DNA of 64,000 nt, taken from Pseudomonas orientalis. GTDB taxonomy: Bacteria; Pseudomonadota; Gammaproteobacteria; Pseudomonadales; Pseudomonadaceae. The stretch is from positions 310,001 through 374,000 of the forward strand of contig NZ_JYLM01000005.1 of assembly GCF_001439815.1 (NCBI RefSeq). The letters run 5' to 3'. Made by a program: the position numbers and the translations under genes. This document shows, in pieces, positions 40,976 through 49,909 of this stretch. Below the pieces are notes generated by a model. It saw only the letters and a list, made by a program, of their open reading frames with translations. It was not told the origin of the DNA and searched no databases. Numbering within the stretch: position 1 is the stretch's first letter; every line of letters begins with the position of its first letter.

Positions 40976-41431
40976 TCATAAAGCGGGCAGCTTGCGCTCA
41001 ACAGTCTTTATTATTGAAGTATTAGTGTCGGCTAACTGCGTTATTTGTTGCAACGTCTGATCCAAGTGCTGCACCGAATCAATATAAAGATGACAGACAA
41101 AACTATCGTCACCCGTGATTTTGTAGCAAACCACACACTCTTCAAGTTTTTTGATCAATCCTTCAACCTCTTGAAACTTCCCCGGCAATGGTTTTACCCG
41201 TACCAGTGCCTGTAGCGCAAATCCCAAAGCGTGTGCATCCAGCTCTACACTAAACCCGGTAATGACACCCGCTACCTCCAGGCGCTTGAGACGCTCGCTG
41301 CAACCGGGAGCAGACAAGCCCACTTGGCGGCTGAGCGCACGGATGGAGGTCCGAGAGTTTTCGTAGAGCGCAAAAACAAGGGCGCGGTCAATAGCATCTA
41401 ATTTTCGATCGCTCTTTGTAAGCTTTTTCAT
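40976..41431 (-). CDS. Lrp/AsnC family transcriptional regulator
   Basis: A 151-residue regulator: N-terminal winged HTH (LDAIDRALVFALYENSRTSIRALSRQVGLSAPGCSERLKRLE) and C-terminal RAM/ligand-binding domain (about 70-150; VVCYKITGDDSFVCHLYI). The family senses amino acids. It is divergent from the halogenase-PLP enzyme-exporter genes with 177 bp between, so it is the likely local regulator responding to the substrate or product amino acid. ATG 41431 has AAGG about 9 bases upstream; the longer ORF would run through the shared promoter region. Confidence 0.88.
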   Translation of the reverse strand: MKKLTKSDRKLDAIDRALVFALYENSRTSIRALSRQVGLSAPGCSERLKRLEVAGVITGFSVELDAHALGFALQALVRVKPLPGKFQEVEGLIKKLEECVVCYKITGDDSFVCHLYIDSVQHLDQTLQQITQLADTNTSIIKTVERKLPAL

Positions 41432-41608
41432 ACAGCGGACCTTACAAAACGTGAAGAAATCACAAGAAAATATTACATACCATGGATTCATGAAAAAATA
41501 ATAGATTTTTCTAAAATTCGCTTCTATTGTTTTTTTCGAAAGGTTACGCGCTGCACTGCCAGCTATAACAGCCCCACATCCGCTTAATTTGCTTTCAGGA
41601 GAATTGAA
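41432..41608. promoter_or_regulatory. Divergent promoter region of the Lrp and halogenase genes
   Basis: An AT-rich 177-bp spacer with AGGAGA at 41597-41602 serving the halogenase ATG. Several A/T tracts (41460-41530) would suit Lrp-type binding and bending; no exact operator is assigned. Confidence 0.5.
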
Positions 41609-42373
41609 ATGAATTACGCACTTAACAATACTATTCTGCAGAAACATTATGATGAGCACTTTCCTGAGCAGAGAATATTCTCACTGCGCAATGAGTTCGC
41701 TCGAAATGGATTTATAAAGGTGCGTGACATCGTAGACGACGTCCTGCGCCAGCAGATCACCAATGAAGTCAACGGGCTGATTGATCGCCAGATTGAACGG
41801 CGGGATCTACATCTGGCGACCACCGATAATACGCCTCGATATATGAGTGTGGTGCGCAGCGAGTTTATCGCAGAAAACAGTGAGCTCATTAGTGCACTGT
41901 CAAAAAGTGAAATCCTACTCGATACATTGTCGCTGATTGCAGATACCAAAATTATTGCTTCAGTCTCCAAGGATGAAGAATACCTGATCACCAAGCAGGA
42001 GCGTAAAGGCGACACTCATGGCTGGCATTGGGGCGATTACAGTTTCGCACTGATCTGGATTATCGAGACACCCCCCATTTCCAAGGGTGGGATGCTGCAA
42101 TGCGTTCCTCATACCTCTTGGGATAAATCCAATCCCAGAATCCATGAAATCCTGTGCAATAACCCGATTGCCACATATGGGTTTAAAACGGGAGATATCT
42201 ATTTTCTGCGTACCGATACGACGCTCCATCGCACCATCCCACTCAATGAAGATGCCACTAGAATCATATTGAACATGACATGGGCGGATGAAAAATACCT
42301 CGATAAGAACCTGCACGGTAATGATCGGTGGTGGGAGAACCAGCATGCAGAGGCTGCTAAAAGCCTGACTTGA
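41609..42373 (+). CDS. BesD-like Fe(II)/2-oxoglutarate amino-acid halogenase
   Basis: A 254-residue cupin-fold oxygenase. The iron site reads HGWHWGD with H140-W-G142, i.e. HxG instead of the HxD/E of hydroxylases; the glycine leaves the coordination site open for chloride, the hallmark of radical halogenases. The distal histidine is H207 (TTLHRTIPL), with R218 likely to bind 2-oxoglutarate. The spacing (140/142/207) equals that recalled for BesD (137/139/204), the free-lysine chlorinase, and the flanks (FALIWIIE, GGMLQCVPHTSWDK) also fit. BesD relatives act on free amino acids without a carrier protein. Substrate not predictable here. Followed by an SHMT-like PLP gene and a LysE exporter. 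Confidence 0.82.
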   Translation: MNYALNNTILQKHYDEHFPEQRIFSLRNEFARNGFIKVRDIVDDVLRQQITNEVNGLIDRQIERRDLHLATTDNTPRYMSVVRSEFIAENSELISALSKSEILLDTLSLIADTKIIASVSKDEEYLITKQERKGDTHGWHWGDYSFALIWIIETPPISKGGMLQCVPHTSWDKSNPRIHEILCNNPIATYGFKTGDIYFLRTDTTLHRTIPLNEDATRIILNMTWADEKYLDKNLHGNDRWWENQHAEAAKSLT

Positions 42374-42414
42374 AACGCCCGCCCACTATCCATAGGCCCC
42401 ACGGGATTAAGACT

Positions 42415-43731
42415 ATGCACGATGCCCAATGCCTTCAGAACGCCAGCGCGTTATTAAAACAAGCTCAGTCACACTCCGCCATGGCCGACCTGGTAAGAGC
42501 CGCCGTCGCACGAAATGAGCAGTGGCGTGGGCAACAGTGCATCAATCTCGTGGCGGCCGAGTCACCGACTAGCCCGTCCGTGCGGGCGCTTCTTTCCAGT
42601 GAAGTGGGTATACGCGCATCGGGCGGGCATATCGGTCGTGACAACCGTTTTTTTTCGGGAATGAAGAATATCGACGAACTGGAATCGTTGTGCGTAGAAC
42701 TGCTGAAGATGACATTTGATGCGCGGTATGCTGACCATAGATTAATGGGCGGAATGGCGGCAGTACTCGCAGCTTACACTGCATTAACTCGACCCGAAGA
42801 CAATATCATGACGGTACCCGTTATAAGGGGTGGAGATACCAGCAACAGAACGAATGGACCTCCGGGTGTGAGGGGGTTGAAGATCTGGGATATACCCTTT
42901 ATTCATAAAACCAGCGAAGTCGACCTCAATCGGTTCAGTGAGATTGCCCAGGAGTTGAAACCAGCGGTCATCGGGCTGGGGATGACGCTCACACTGTTTG
43001 CACTTCCTATCAATGATATAAAAGGTATTGTTTCGCCTTGGGGTGGAAAAGTATATTTCGACGCTGCCCATCAACTCGGGTTGATCAGTTCAGGTCTTTT
43101 TCAGAATCCCCTTAAAGAGGGGGCTGACCTGATGACTGGATCTTCCGGAAAAACGTTCAGCGGCCCACAAGGTGGAATCATCGCCTGGAATGATCCTGAT
43201 TTGACAGCCCCCATCAACACGGCAATTTTCCCAACCCTGACCGGCAGTCACCAAATCAATCGCGTGGCCGCACTCGCAGTGGCGGCAACCGAAATGCTTG
43301 AGTTCGGCACCGCCTATATGACACAGGTGGTTCGCAACGCCCAAGCGCTTGCAAAGTCTCTGGATAACCTAGGAGTGACGGCATTTTATCGAGAGCAGGG
43401 TTATACCCAAACGCATCAGATCGTTATTGATTCAAAACCTTTTGAGTGCGGTCGCGATGCTGTTCAGCGGCTGGAGGCAGCCAACATCATTGCCAATGAA
43501 ATGCCCTTGCCCTGGGACATTGATCCTCACAGGGAATCCGGCATTCGACTAGGCACCATCGAAGTTACCCGCTTGGGGATGAAAGAGATGGAAATGGAGT
43601 GGATCGCCGAGAAGATCGCAAAAGTTTTACTACACCGGGAAGATCCAATGGCGGTAGCCAATAGTGTGATCGACTTCATGAAAAATTACAGAACGGTGTA
43701 CTACTGCCACGAACATGGATTACCCCAATAG
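42415..43731 (+). CDS. SHMT-like PLP-dependent enzyme
   Basis: A 438-residue fold-type I PLP enzyme resembling serine hydroxymethyltransferase but divergent. The probable PLP lysine is K246 in GSSGKTFSGPQGG (SHMT has a THKT..GPRGG-type motif). INLVAAESPTSPSVRALL matches the SHMT N-terminal motif and VYFDAAHQLGLI the cofactor aspartate-histidine region. Because housekeeping GlyA is not expected in such a cluster, a specialised aldolase, transaldolase or lyase acting on a (chloro)amino acid or derived aldehyde is likely. I prefer ATG 42415; a TTG at 42370 overlapping the halogenase stop is the alternative. Cotranscribed with both neighbours. Confidence 0.8.
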   Translation: MHDAQCLQNASALLKQAQSHSAMADLVRAAVARNEQWRGQQCINLVAAESPTSPSVRALLSSEVGIRASGGHIGRDNRFFSGMKNIDELESLCVELLKMTFDARYADHRLMGGMAAVLAAYTALTRPEDNIMTVPVIRGGDTSNRTNGPPGVRGLKIWDIPFIHKTSEVDLNRFSEIAQELKPAVIGLGMTLTLFALPINDIKGIVSPWGGKVYFDAAHQLGLISSGLFQNPLKEGADLMTGSSGKTFSGPQGGIIAWNDPDLTAPINTAIFPTLTGSHQINRVAALAVAATEMLEFGTAYMTQVVRNAQALAKSLDNLGVTAFYREQGYTQTHQIVIDSKPFECGRDAVQRLEAANIIANEMPLPWDIDPHRESGIRLGTIEVTRLGMKEMEMEWIAEKIAKVLLHREDPMAVANSVIDFMKNYRTVYYCHEHGLPQ

Positions 43732-43764
43732 CCCACCATTATTCTGCCTGACAGGAAAGCGCAA

Positions 43765-44376
43765 ATGCCCGAAACTCTGTTTTCTGTCTATCAAGCGACG
43801 TTTACGTTCGCTGTTGCCGCCATCGCGCTACTTGCCAGTCCTGGTCCGGCCACACTGGCCTTGGCCGCGAACGGCGCTGCCTACGGCATGAGACGCTCAG
43901 TCCGGTTCTTCGCGGGCATTACCGTGGGGCTGATCATAGCCATGGCGCTAGTCTCCTCGGGGTTGTTTGTTTTTTTACATAGCTTTCCCTTATTGGGCGT
44001 GGGGCTCGCTGGCGTATCCATCCTTTATATTCTTTATCTGGCCTTTGCCATTGCTACTGCCCCACCGATCAACGACGAGCAAGCAGCAATAAGCCCGGGG
44101 CTGGGTGCGGGCTTTGTGCTAGGAGTAGCGAACATCAAAGCCTATGCCGCCTTTGCCGCCTTACTAGGCAGCTTTACACTAGGCGTTACGCCAACATGGG
44201 AGATATTTACCAAGGCATCTATCTGTCTATTAGTCTGTGTAGTGTTCGATTTTTTCTGGCTTTTGGCAGGGAGTACGCTGCGCAAATTATTCATCCACCC
44301 CACTTGGAGCCGAGTACTCAACATAAGCTTCGCAGCGTTGATGATAGTAACGGTAGCCTGGTCATTTATGCAGTGA
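43765..44376 (+). CDS. LysE-family amino-acid exporter (cluster-linked)
   Basis: A 203-residue membrane protein with about six hydrophobic helices; the N-terminal ALLASPGPATLALAANGAAYGMRRSVRFFAGI is the LysE/RhtB signature. It begins 33 bp after the PLP enzyme gene with AGGAAAG upstream. In this setting it probably exports the halogenated or derived amino acid, giving self-protection. Confidence 0.88.
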   Translation: MPETLFSVYQATFTFAVAAIALLASPGPATLALAANGAAYGMRRSVRFFAGITVGLIIAMALVSSGLFVFLHSFPLLGVGLAGVSILYILYLAFAIATAPPINDEQAAISPGLGAGFVLGVANIKAYAAFAALLGSFTLGVTPTWEIFTKASICLLVCVVFDFFWLLAGSTLRKLFIHPTWSRVLNISFAALMIVTVAWSFMQ

Positions 44377-44378
44377 AA

Positions 44379-44425
44379 AAAAGGGGACGGATTTATCCAA
44401 GGATAAAATAAATCAGTCCACTTTT
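44379..44425. repeat. Imperfect inverted repeat after the exporter gene
   Basis: AAAAGGGGACGGATTTAT (44379-44396) and ATAAATCAGTCCACTTTT (44408-44425) pair with two mismatches. GGGGACGGATTTAT sequences accompany Y1-transposase-linked repeats in gammaproteobacteria (recall), and a related half, AATTCCGTCCCTTTTT, lies at about 49828-49843. It may also act as a terminator of the cluster. Confidence 0.55.
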
Positions 44426-44606
44426 CGTTCTGGAGCGACTGTATCGGGGGGTTGAGCTTTGTCTGAACAGCTTGCCCCCTGACTGAACCTCCCACCCATC
44501 CACCTGGTCGCTAACGCTCGTCGACCAAGCCGAATTCTCCCTACCCGTATGCATCACAACCATACGCACCACGCCTCCACGGACGTCAACAGGGAGACCC
44601 CCCGCA

Positions 44607-46964
44607 ATGTCTGAACCCAAAAATCCCCAGCTGCAAGGCTCCCAGTCCGACGGCTCGGCCGCCGGCGGCTGGCCTGCCCTAAACGCCGTCAACAAGCACC
44701 TGCTCCACCAGCACATCCTGCTCAAAGGCAACCGCACCCTGCTGTCCATGAACAAACCGGACGGCTTCGACTGCCCCAGCTGTGCCTGGCCAGACCCAAA
44801 AAAGCCGCACACCTTTGAATACTGTGAGAACGGTGCCAAGGCCCTGGCCTGGGAGTCGACCAAAAAACGCGTCACGCCGGAGTTCTTCGCTCAGCATACG
44901 GTCAGTGAGCTGGCCACCTGGAGCGATCACGACCTGGAAGACCAGGGCCGTATCACCGAGCCGATGCGCTATGACGCGGGCAGCGACAAGTACCTGCCCG
45001 TCAGTTGGGACGAGGCTTTCGCCGAGATCGGGCAGGAGCTGCGCCAGCTGAGCGACCCGTGGAAGCTGGAGTTGTACACCTCGGGGCGTACCTCGAACGA
45101 GGCGGCGTTTTTGTATCAGTTGTTTGGCCGCCTGTATGGCATGGCTAACTTTCCTGACTGCTCGAACATGTGCCATGAGACCACCAGTGTGGCGCTGCCC
45201 GAGTCGATCGGCGTGGGCAAAGGCACCACGACGCTGGAGGACTTCGAGAACGCCGACGCCATTTTCATCTTCGGTCAGAACCCCGGGACCAACAGCCCGC
45301 GCATGATGTCGGAGCTGCATGCCGCCGCACGCCGTGGCGCGAGCATCATCTCGTTCAACCCGTTGCGCGAAAAAGCCCTGGTGCGTTTTGCATCACCCCA
45401 GGACCCGCGCGACATGCTCAGTCGCAGCGGGGTAAAGATCAGCTCCCAGTACCATCAGGTCAGGATCGGCGGCGACATGATTGCCGTGCAGGGCATCTGC
45501 AAGGCGGTGATTGAAGCGGACGATGCGGCTCAGCGTGAAGGGCTGCCCCGTGTGCTGGATGTCGCCTTCATCGACGAGCACACCCACGGCCTTGAGCCGT
45601 TCGCCGACTACTGCCGACAGCTGCCGTGGGAAATCATCGAGCGTCATTCGGGTCTGACGCGTCAGGCGCTGGAGGATGTGGCGGCGGTGTACATGCGTTC
45701 GGAGCGGGTGATCTGTTGCTGGGGCATGGGCATTACTCAGCACAAGCGCGGTGGCGACGCGATGCAGCAGATCATTAATCTGCTGTTGTTACGCGGCAAC
45801 ATCGGCAAGCTGGGCGCGGGTGCTTGCCCTATTCGCGGCCACTCCAATGTGCAGGGTGACCGCACCATGGGCATCTACGAAAAAGCCGGCGAGCCGTTCC
45901 TGGCCAGTATGAGCAAGGTGTTCGGGTTCGAGGCGTCCCGCAAAGGTGGGCATGATGTGGCCGAAGCCTGTGAAGCACTGCTGCGCGGTGAGGTCGAGGC
46001 GTTTATTTCCATGGGCGGCAATTTCTTCCGGGCCATCCCGGATATCGATGTGGTCTGTCCCACCGTCAGCCGCTTGAAAATGACTGTGCTGGTCAATACC
46101 AAGCTCAACCGCAGTGCAACGGTGCATGGCCAGAAAGCCTTTCTGCTGCCGTGCATCGCCCGCTCGGAGCTGGACATGCAGAACGGTGTGGCGCAAACCG
46201 TGACGGTCGAAGACTCGATGTCGATGGTGCACGGCTCCACCGGCATGCTGGAACCTGCGTCGAAACACCTGATCTCCGAAGTGGCGATCATCGCCGGTAT
46301 GGCCAAGGCGACGCTTGCGTCCAACTCCAAGGTGGATTGGGACAGCTACGTGAACGATTACGCGCGCATTCGCGACAAGATCGAAGCAGTGTTGCCCGAG
46401 CAGTTTTATGACTTCAACCAGCGCATCAAGGAGCCCGGCGGTTTCCGCCTGCCCAATGGCGCCAGCGAGCGCACGTGGAACACCGCGTCAGGCAAGGCCA
46501 ACTTTCTCTTTCCTGAAGGGGTTTTTGATGAGGACGACACGCCACCGGGCGCTGATCATTTGCAACTGATGACGATCCGCAGCCATGACCAGTTCAATAC
46601 CACGGTGTATTCAAACGATGACCGTTACCGGGGTATCTATGGCGACCGTATGGTGGTGATGCTCAACCCGCAGGACATCGAGCGCCTGGGGCTCAAGGCG
46701 GGGGATTATGTCGAGTTCCAGACGGCGCTGGACGTGACAACGCCGCGTCGTGCGCCCGGTTTCAAGGTCATTCCCTTCGACGTACCGCAAGGCTGTTGCG
46801 CCGCGTACTACCCGGAGACCAACGGCCTGCTGCCACTGGCGAATCGGGATAGCCGCAGTAACACACCGGCGGCGAAATCCATCCCGGTGAACTTGGTGCG
46901 GATGAATCCAGAGGAGGCGCAAGTGGCTTTGCAACGACGCGGGTTGATTGCGGCGGCTAGTTAG
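44607..46964 (+). CDS. FdhF/YdeP-family molybdopterin oxidoreductase
   Basis: A 785-residue member of the formate-dehydrogenase-like molybdopterin family (YdeP type). Near the N-terminus is CPSCAWPDP followed by EYCENG (a Cys-containing cluster-like region), then the catalytic domain (FGQNPGTNSPRM, CWGMGITQHKRGGDAMQQIINLLLLRGNIGKLGAGACPIRGHSNVQGDRTMG) and the C-terminal cofactor-binding domain (FNTTVYSNDDRYRGI). AGGGAGA precedes the ATG. E. coli YdeP is linked to acid resistance, but the substrate is unknown. Monocistronic; its GC content is core-like, unlike the halogenase genes. Confidence 0.9.
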   Translation: MSEPKNPQLQGSQSDGSAAGGWPALNAVNKHLLHQHILLKGNRTLLSMNKPDGFDCPSCAWPDPKKPHTFEYCENGAKALAWESTKKRVTPEFFAQHTVSELATWSDHDLEDQGRITEPMRYDAGSDKYLPVSWDEAFAEIGQELRQLSDPWKLELYTSGRTSNEAAFLYQLFGRLYGMANFPDCSNMCHETTSVALPESIGVGKGTTTLEDFENADAIFIFGQNPGTNSPRMMSELHAAARRGASIISFNPLREKALVRFASPQDPRDMLSRSGVKISSQYHQVRIGGDMIAVQGICKAVIEADDAAQREGLPRVLDVAFIDEHTHGLEPFADYCRQLPWEIIERHSGLTRQALEDVAAVYMRSERVICCWGMGITQHKRGGDAMQQIINLLLLRGNIGKLGAGACPIRGHSNVQGDRTMGIYEKAGEPFLASMSKVFGFEASRKGGHDVAEACEALLRGEVEAFISMGGNFFRAIPDIDVVCPTVSRLKMTVLVNTKLNRSATVHGQKAFLLPCIARSELDMQNGVAQTVTVEDSMSMVHGSTGMLEPASKHLISEVAIIAGMAKATLASNSKVDWDSYVNDYARIRDKIEAVLPEQFYDFNQRIKEPGGFRLPNGASERTWNTASGKANFLFPEGVFDEDDTPPGADHLQLMTIRSHDQFNTTVYSNDDRYRGIYGDRMVVMLNPQDIERLGLKAGDYVEFQTALDVTTPRRAPGFKVIPFDVPQGCCAAYYPETNGLLPLANRDSRSNTPAAKSIPVNLVRMNPEEAQVALQRRGLIAAAS

Positions 46965-47007
46965 GGCTCGTGGTACAGCGTTTTTCCGGTGCCGGCCAGC
47001 ATGAGAG

Positions 47008-47811
47008 CTAGATTTTAGACTTAGGCTGCCCTGAGAAACGGGATGCAGCCTGTTCAAAACTTTGTCCTGCACGTGGATTCCACTGCACACCAGAGCGGGC
47101 TTCAATCCCGGGTTTCAGCTGCTGGTTGTCGTCATAGTCTTCATGTGGATGAAAAAACAGCGGCTGCACCGCTTCCAAGCTTCGCAGGTAGTCAGCATAT
47201 GAATTCAGATATTGCTGACGTTCGTCATCGCTGAGCTGTGCCGGCATCCATGCAGCAAACGGCGGAAGAACGGTGAAACCGGTATAAGCCAAAATGCCGT
47301 TATGGATAGGCCAGAGTATGTGATGCAAGTCGCCATCAATGCCAGCAGGTGTATAAAGGCTGCTCGCGGTGCCCGTGGTCAGGCAAAGCATGGCCCTCTT
47401 GCCCTTGAGTAGGCCTGATCCATACTTGTGCCCCGATGAGTACGCGAACCCGCGACTTAACACCCGGTCTACCCAGCCTTTCAGAATGGCCGGCATCGAA
47501 AACCACCACACAGGAAACTGAAAAATCACCAGGTCAGCCCACATGACTTTCGCTTGCTCGACTTTGACGTCGTCGGTGTGAGCGTTGTTTGCAAACGCAT
47601 GTTCTTGCTCGCGGGGAAGATTGAGATAGTCAGGATCGGCGCGATTATCGGGGAAGTCACCAACGCCCAGCTCAGCCTTCCAATTCATCGCGTAGAGATC
47701 GCTCACCTGAACCTGGTGGCCGAGTTCGCGCAGCGTTTCAACAGCTACGTCCTTTAGGGCACCGTTGAAAGAGCGTGGTTCCGGGTGCGCCAATACGATT
47801 AACGTCTTCAT
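47008..47811 (-). CDS. NAD(P)H-quinone oxidoreductase (flavodoxin-like)
   Basis: A 267-residue flavodoxin-fold protein of the NQO1/MdaB family: MKTLIVLAHPEPRSFNGAL (FMN/FAD phosphate loop), FPVWWFSMPAILKGWVDRVLSRGFAY, and LTTGTASSLYTPAG. It reduces quinones or other electrophiles by two electrons. It overlaps the EamA transporter gene by 4 bp (ATGA) and forms with it an operon divergent from a LysR regulator, suggesting response to a toxic compound. Confidence 0.9.
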   Translation of the reverse strand: MKTLIVLAHPEPRSFNGALKDVAVETLRELGHQVQVSDLYAMNWKAELGVGDFPDNRADPDYLNLPREQEHAFANNAHTDDVKVEQAKVMWADLVIFQFPVWWFSMPAILKGWVDRVLSRGFAYSSGHKYGSGLLKGKRAMLCLTTGTASSLYTPAGIDGDLHHILWPIHNGILAYTGFTVLPPFAAWMPAQLSDDERQQYLNSYADYLRSLEAVQPLFFHPHEDYDDNQQLKPGIEARSGVQWNPRAGQSFEQAASRFSGQPKSKI

Positions 47812-48770
47812 AACTGCAGCCTCTCTTTGCGGTTTTTCGATATTGGATAACGTCTATCGCCCCGATTCTGTCCGACCGCTTTGCTGAGACTCACCACGAG
47901 CAGGCCGACAATAGTCAGGCTTGCGCCCAGCAGAAACCCGATGCTCGTCTGCTCTTTGAGCCACAGGTAACCCATCAATACGCCAAACAGCGGACTCATG
48001 AAGGCCAGCACTCCCAGGCGAGCCGCGAGGTAGCGACGAAGCATCCAGAACCAGATCAAGTAGCTTGCCACTGACACGATCAATGTCTGGAAAACCAGGC
48101 TGGCCACTGCACCGGTTGAAAAACTCATTGCGCTTTGGCCCGCTAGCAGGCTCAAAGGCAGCAGAAGGAGAAAGGCCCCTGCCAGTTGGTAAAACAGGGT
48201 CTGGGTTGCGGGTGCTTCACTTAGGCGACTCGTACGCACCGCTACCGTCGTAAATCCCCAGGCAGCGCCCGCGCACAAGCCCAGCAGGTCACCCAGCAGG
48301 CTGTTTGTGTTAGAGGTTTGAATGGCTGTTCCATCGCGTGGCATGAGGAAGGTGATGGCAATGCCTGCGAACGCCAGCGACATACCCAACCACTGAATCG
48401 CGCTAAGCCGTTCCTCCGGCAAGCGCAGGTGCAGACCAATGGCGGCAAATAAGGGCGCCGTATAAAGGAAAACCGCCATATGCGAAGCACTTGTCCAGCG
48501 TAACCCTTGCGCGATGAACAGAAATTCACTCGCGAACAGTACGGCCACGACCAATCCGGAGCGGCACCAGACGCCGGGTAACCACACTTCCCGCATGATC
48601 GATTTTCCGATCAGCCAGACCAAGGCTGCAGCGACTCCGGAGCGAACGGCGACCTGCATGAGCGGTGCTATGTCACCGGCAACCGCCTTGATTGCCACCT
48701 GCTGGGCGCCCCAGATGAGACACAGCAACACCATTACCGCCGTGGCAGCCCCGTCTACTGACTTCCTCAC
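47808..48770 (-). CDS. EamA/DMT-family permease
   Basis: A 320-residue protein with about ten hydrophobic helices in two EamA repeats (VMVLLCLIWGAQQVAIKAVAG; LGVLAFMSPLFGVLMGYLWLKEQ). Likely an exporter of small metabolites. Starts with GTG at 48770, preceded by AAGGTG. First gene of the operon with the quinone reductase. Confidence 0.88.
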   Translation of the reverse strand: MRKSVDGAATAVMVLLCLIWGAQQVAIKAVAGDIAPLMQVAVRSGVAAALVWLIGKSIMREVWLPGVWCRSGLVVAVLFASEFLFIAQGLRWTSASHMAVFLYTAPLFAAIGLHLRLPEERLSAIQWLGMSLAFAGIAITFLMPRDGTAIQTSNTNSLLGDLLGLCAGAAWGFTTVAVRTSRLSEAPATQTLFYQLAGAFLLLLPLSLLAGQSAMSFSTGAVASLVFQTLIVSVASYLIWFWMLRRYLAARLGVLAFMSPLFGVLMGYLWLKEQTSIGFLLGASLTIVGLLVVSLSKAVGQNRGDRRYPISKNRKERLQL

Positions 48771-48917
48771 TTTTCGGCACCTTTTATCATTGGTTTGGAC
48801 AACAATTTATTTCTCACTCGGCTGGCCAAACAGCCGATGGCGAAATTCGATTGTGGGAAAGTACGCAAGCCGCTACAAATCATATGTTTTCGATCTATAG
48901 AAGAGAAAAACTACGCC

Positions 48918-49805
48918 ATGAGAGCTGATACGCCCCTCAGGGCCATCGCATGCTTTGACGCGGTCATGCGCACCGGCAGCGTCAGCCTTGCTGCAAGCCA
49001 GTTGTTCGTGACGCCGGGAGCGGTAGGGCAACAGATTCACAAGCTGGAAGGTTGGCTGGGAACGCCACTGTTCATACGCAATGTGCGCAGGCTGCAACCC
49101 ACGGCGCAGGCGCTGAGCTACTGGGAGCAGGTCAAGCCGGCGCTTCGCCAGCTGGAGACAGCCAACCTGGCCGTGCGGGGTCTTAGAGACAGGCAGGTAC
49201 GGTTAAGCTTGCCGCCGGCGTTCGCGAACTCCTGGTTCGCAAAGCGGATGCCATCGTTCACGGAGCGGCATCCAGAAGTGCAACTGCACTTGAGCGCATC
49301 CACCGATAACGTGGATTTCCATGACGCTACCTGCGACCTGGCGGTGCGGCATTTCGATGGATATAGCAGTGACGTGAACGCAGAACTGCTCTTGCCAGAC
49401 GAGGTCAGGGTCTATTCCAGCCCGGCTTACCGCGAACGGCTCCAGTTGCATAGCCTTGATTGTTTGCCGGGAGCAACCTTGATCTATACGACGTCTCATG
49501 CTCACTGGTCTCAATGGCTATCATCGGTCGGTATGTCCCCCGATAGCTTCTCCAGCAGCCTCAAGTTCGATCAGTCTGAGCTGGCAATCGACGCGGCGCG
49601 CCGCGATCAGGGTTTAGTGCTCACCAGCCCTTGGCTGGTTGAGGAAGATGTAGAAAGAGGCCTTCTCGTACCTGTGTTTGACGCTGTACTGAAGACTGGC
49701 AAGGGCTATTATTTGGTTCAGGCCAAGGATGTGGTGCTGGGTGAGGCAGCACAGCTGTTGCGCCGGTGGCTTTGCGACGTAGCGCAGCGAATTCAAAAAA
49801 ATTGA
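48918..49805 (+). CDS. LysR-family transcriptional regulator (GcvA-like)
   Basis: A 295-residue LTTR: HTH at residues 5-65 (LRAIACFDAVMRTGSVSLAASQLFVTPGAVGQQIHKLE) and the substrate-binding domain with the GcvA-subgroup pattern (SWFAKRMPSFTERHPEVQLHL). ATG 48918 chosen; the ORF extension upstream lies in the 147-bp divergent promoter region. By position it should control the EamA/quinone reductase operon. Confidence 0.92.
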   Translation: MRADTPLRAIACFDAVMRTGSVSLAASQLFVTPGAVGQQIHKLEGWLGTPLFIRNVRRLQPTAQALSYWEQVKPALRQLETANLAVRGLRDRQVRLSLPPAFANSWFAKRMPSFTERHPEVQLHLSASTDNVDFHDATCDLAVRHFDGYSSDVNAELLLPDEVRVYSSPAYRERLQLHSLDCLPGATLIYTTSHAHWSQWLSSVGMSPDSFSSSLKFDQSELAIDAARRDQGLVLTSPWLVEEDVERGLLVPVFDAVLKTGKGYYLVQAKDVVLGEAAQLLRRWLCDVAQRIQKN

Positions 49806-49909
49806 TCATTTGAAGCCCAGGAAAATTAATTCCGTCCCTTTTTCGCGGTCCCCTTTTCGCGTTTGCGAATGCGTCCAACGGTCTTTCGACGAAGTCGAAT
49901 AGGAAAATC

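Noticed and set aside
44607..46964. Selenocysteine-containing formate dehydrogenase
   Set aside because: No in-frame TGA or SECIS-like context; motifs and length fit the YdeP branch, which does not need Sec.
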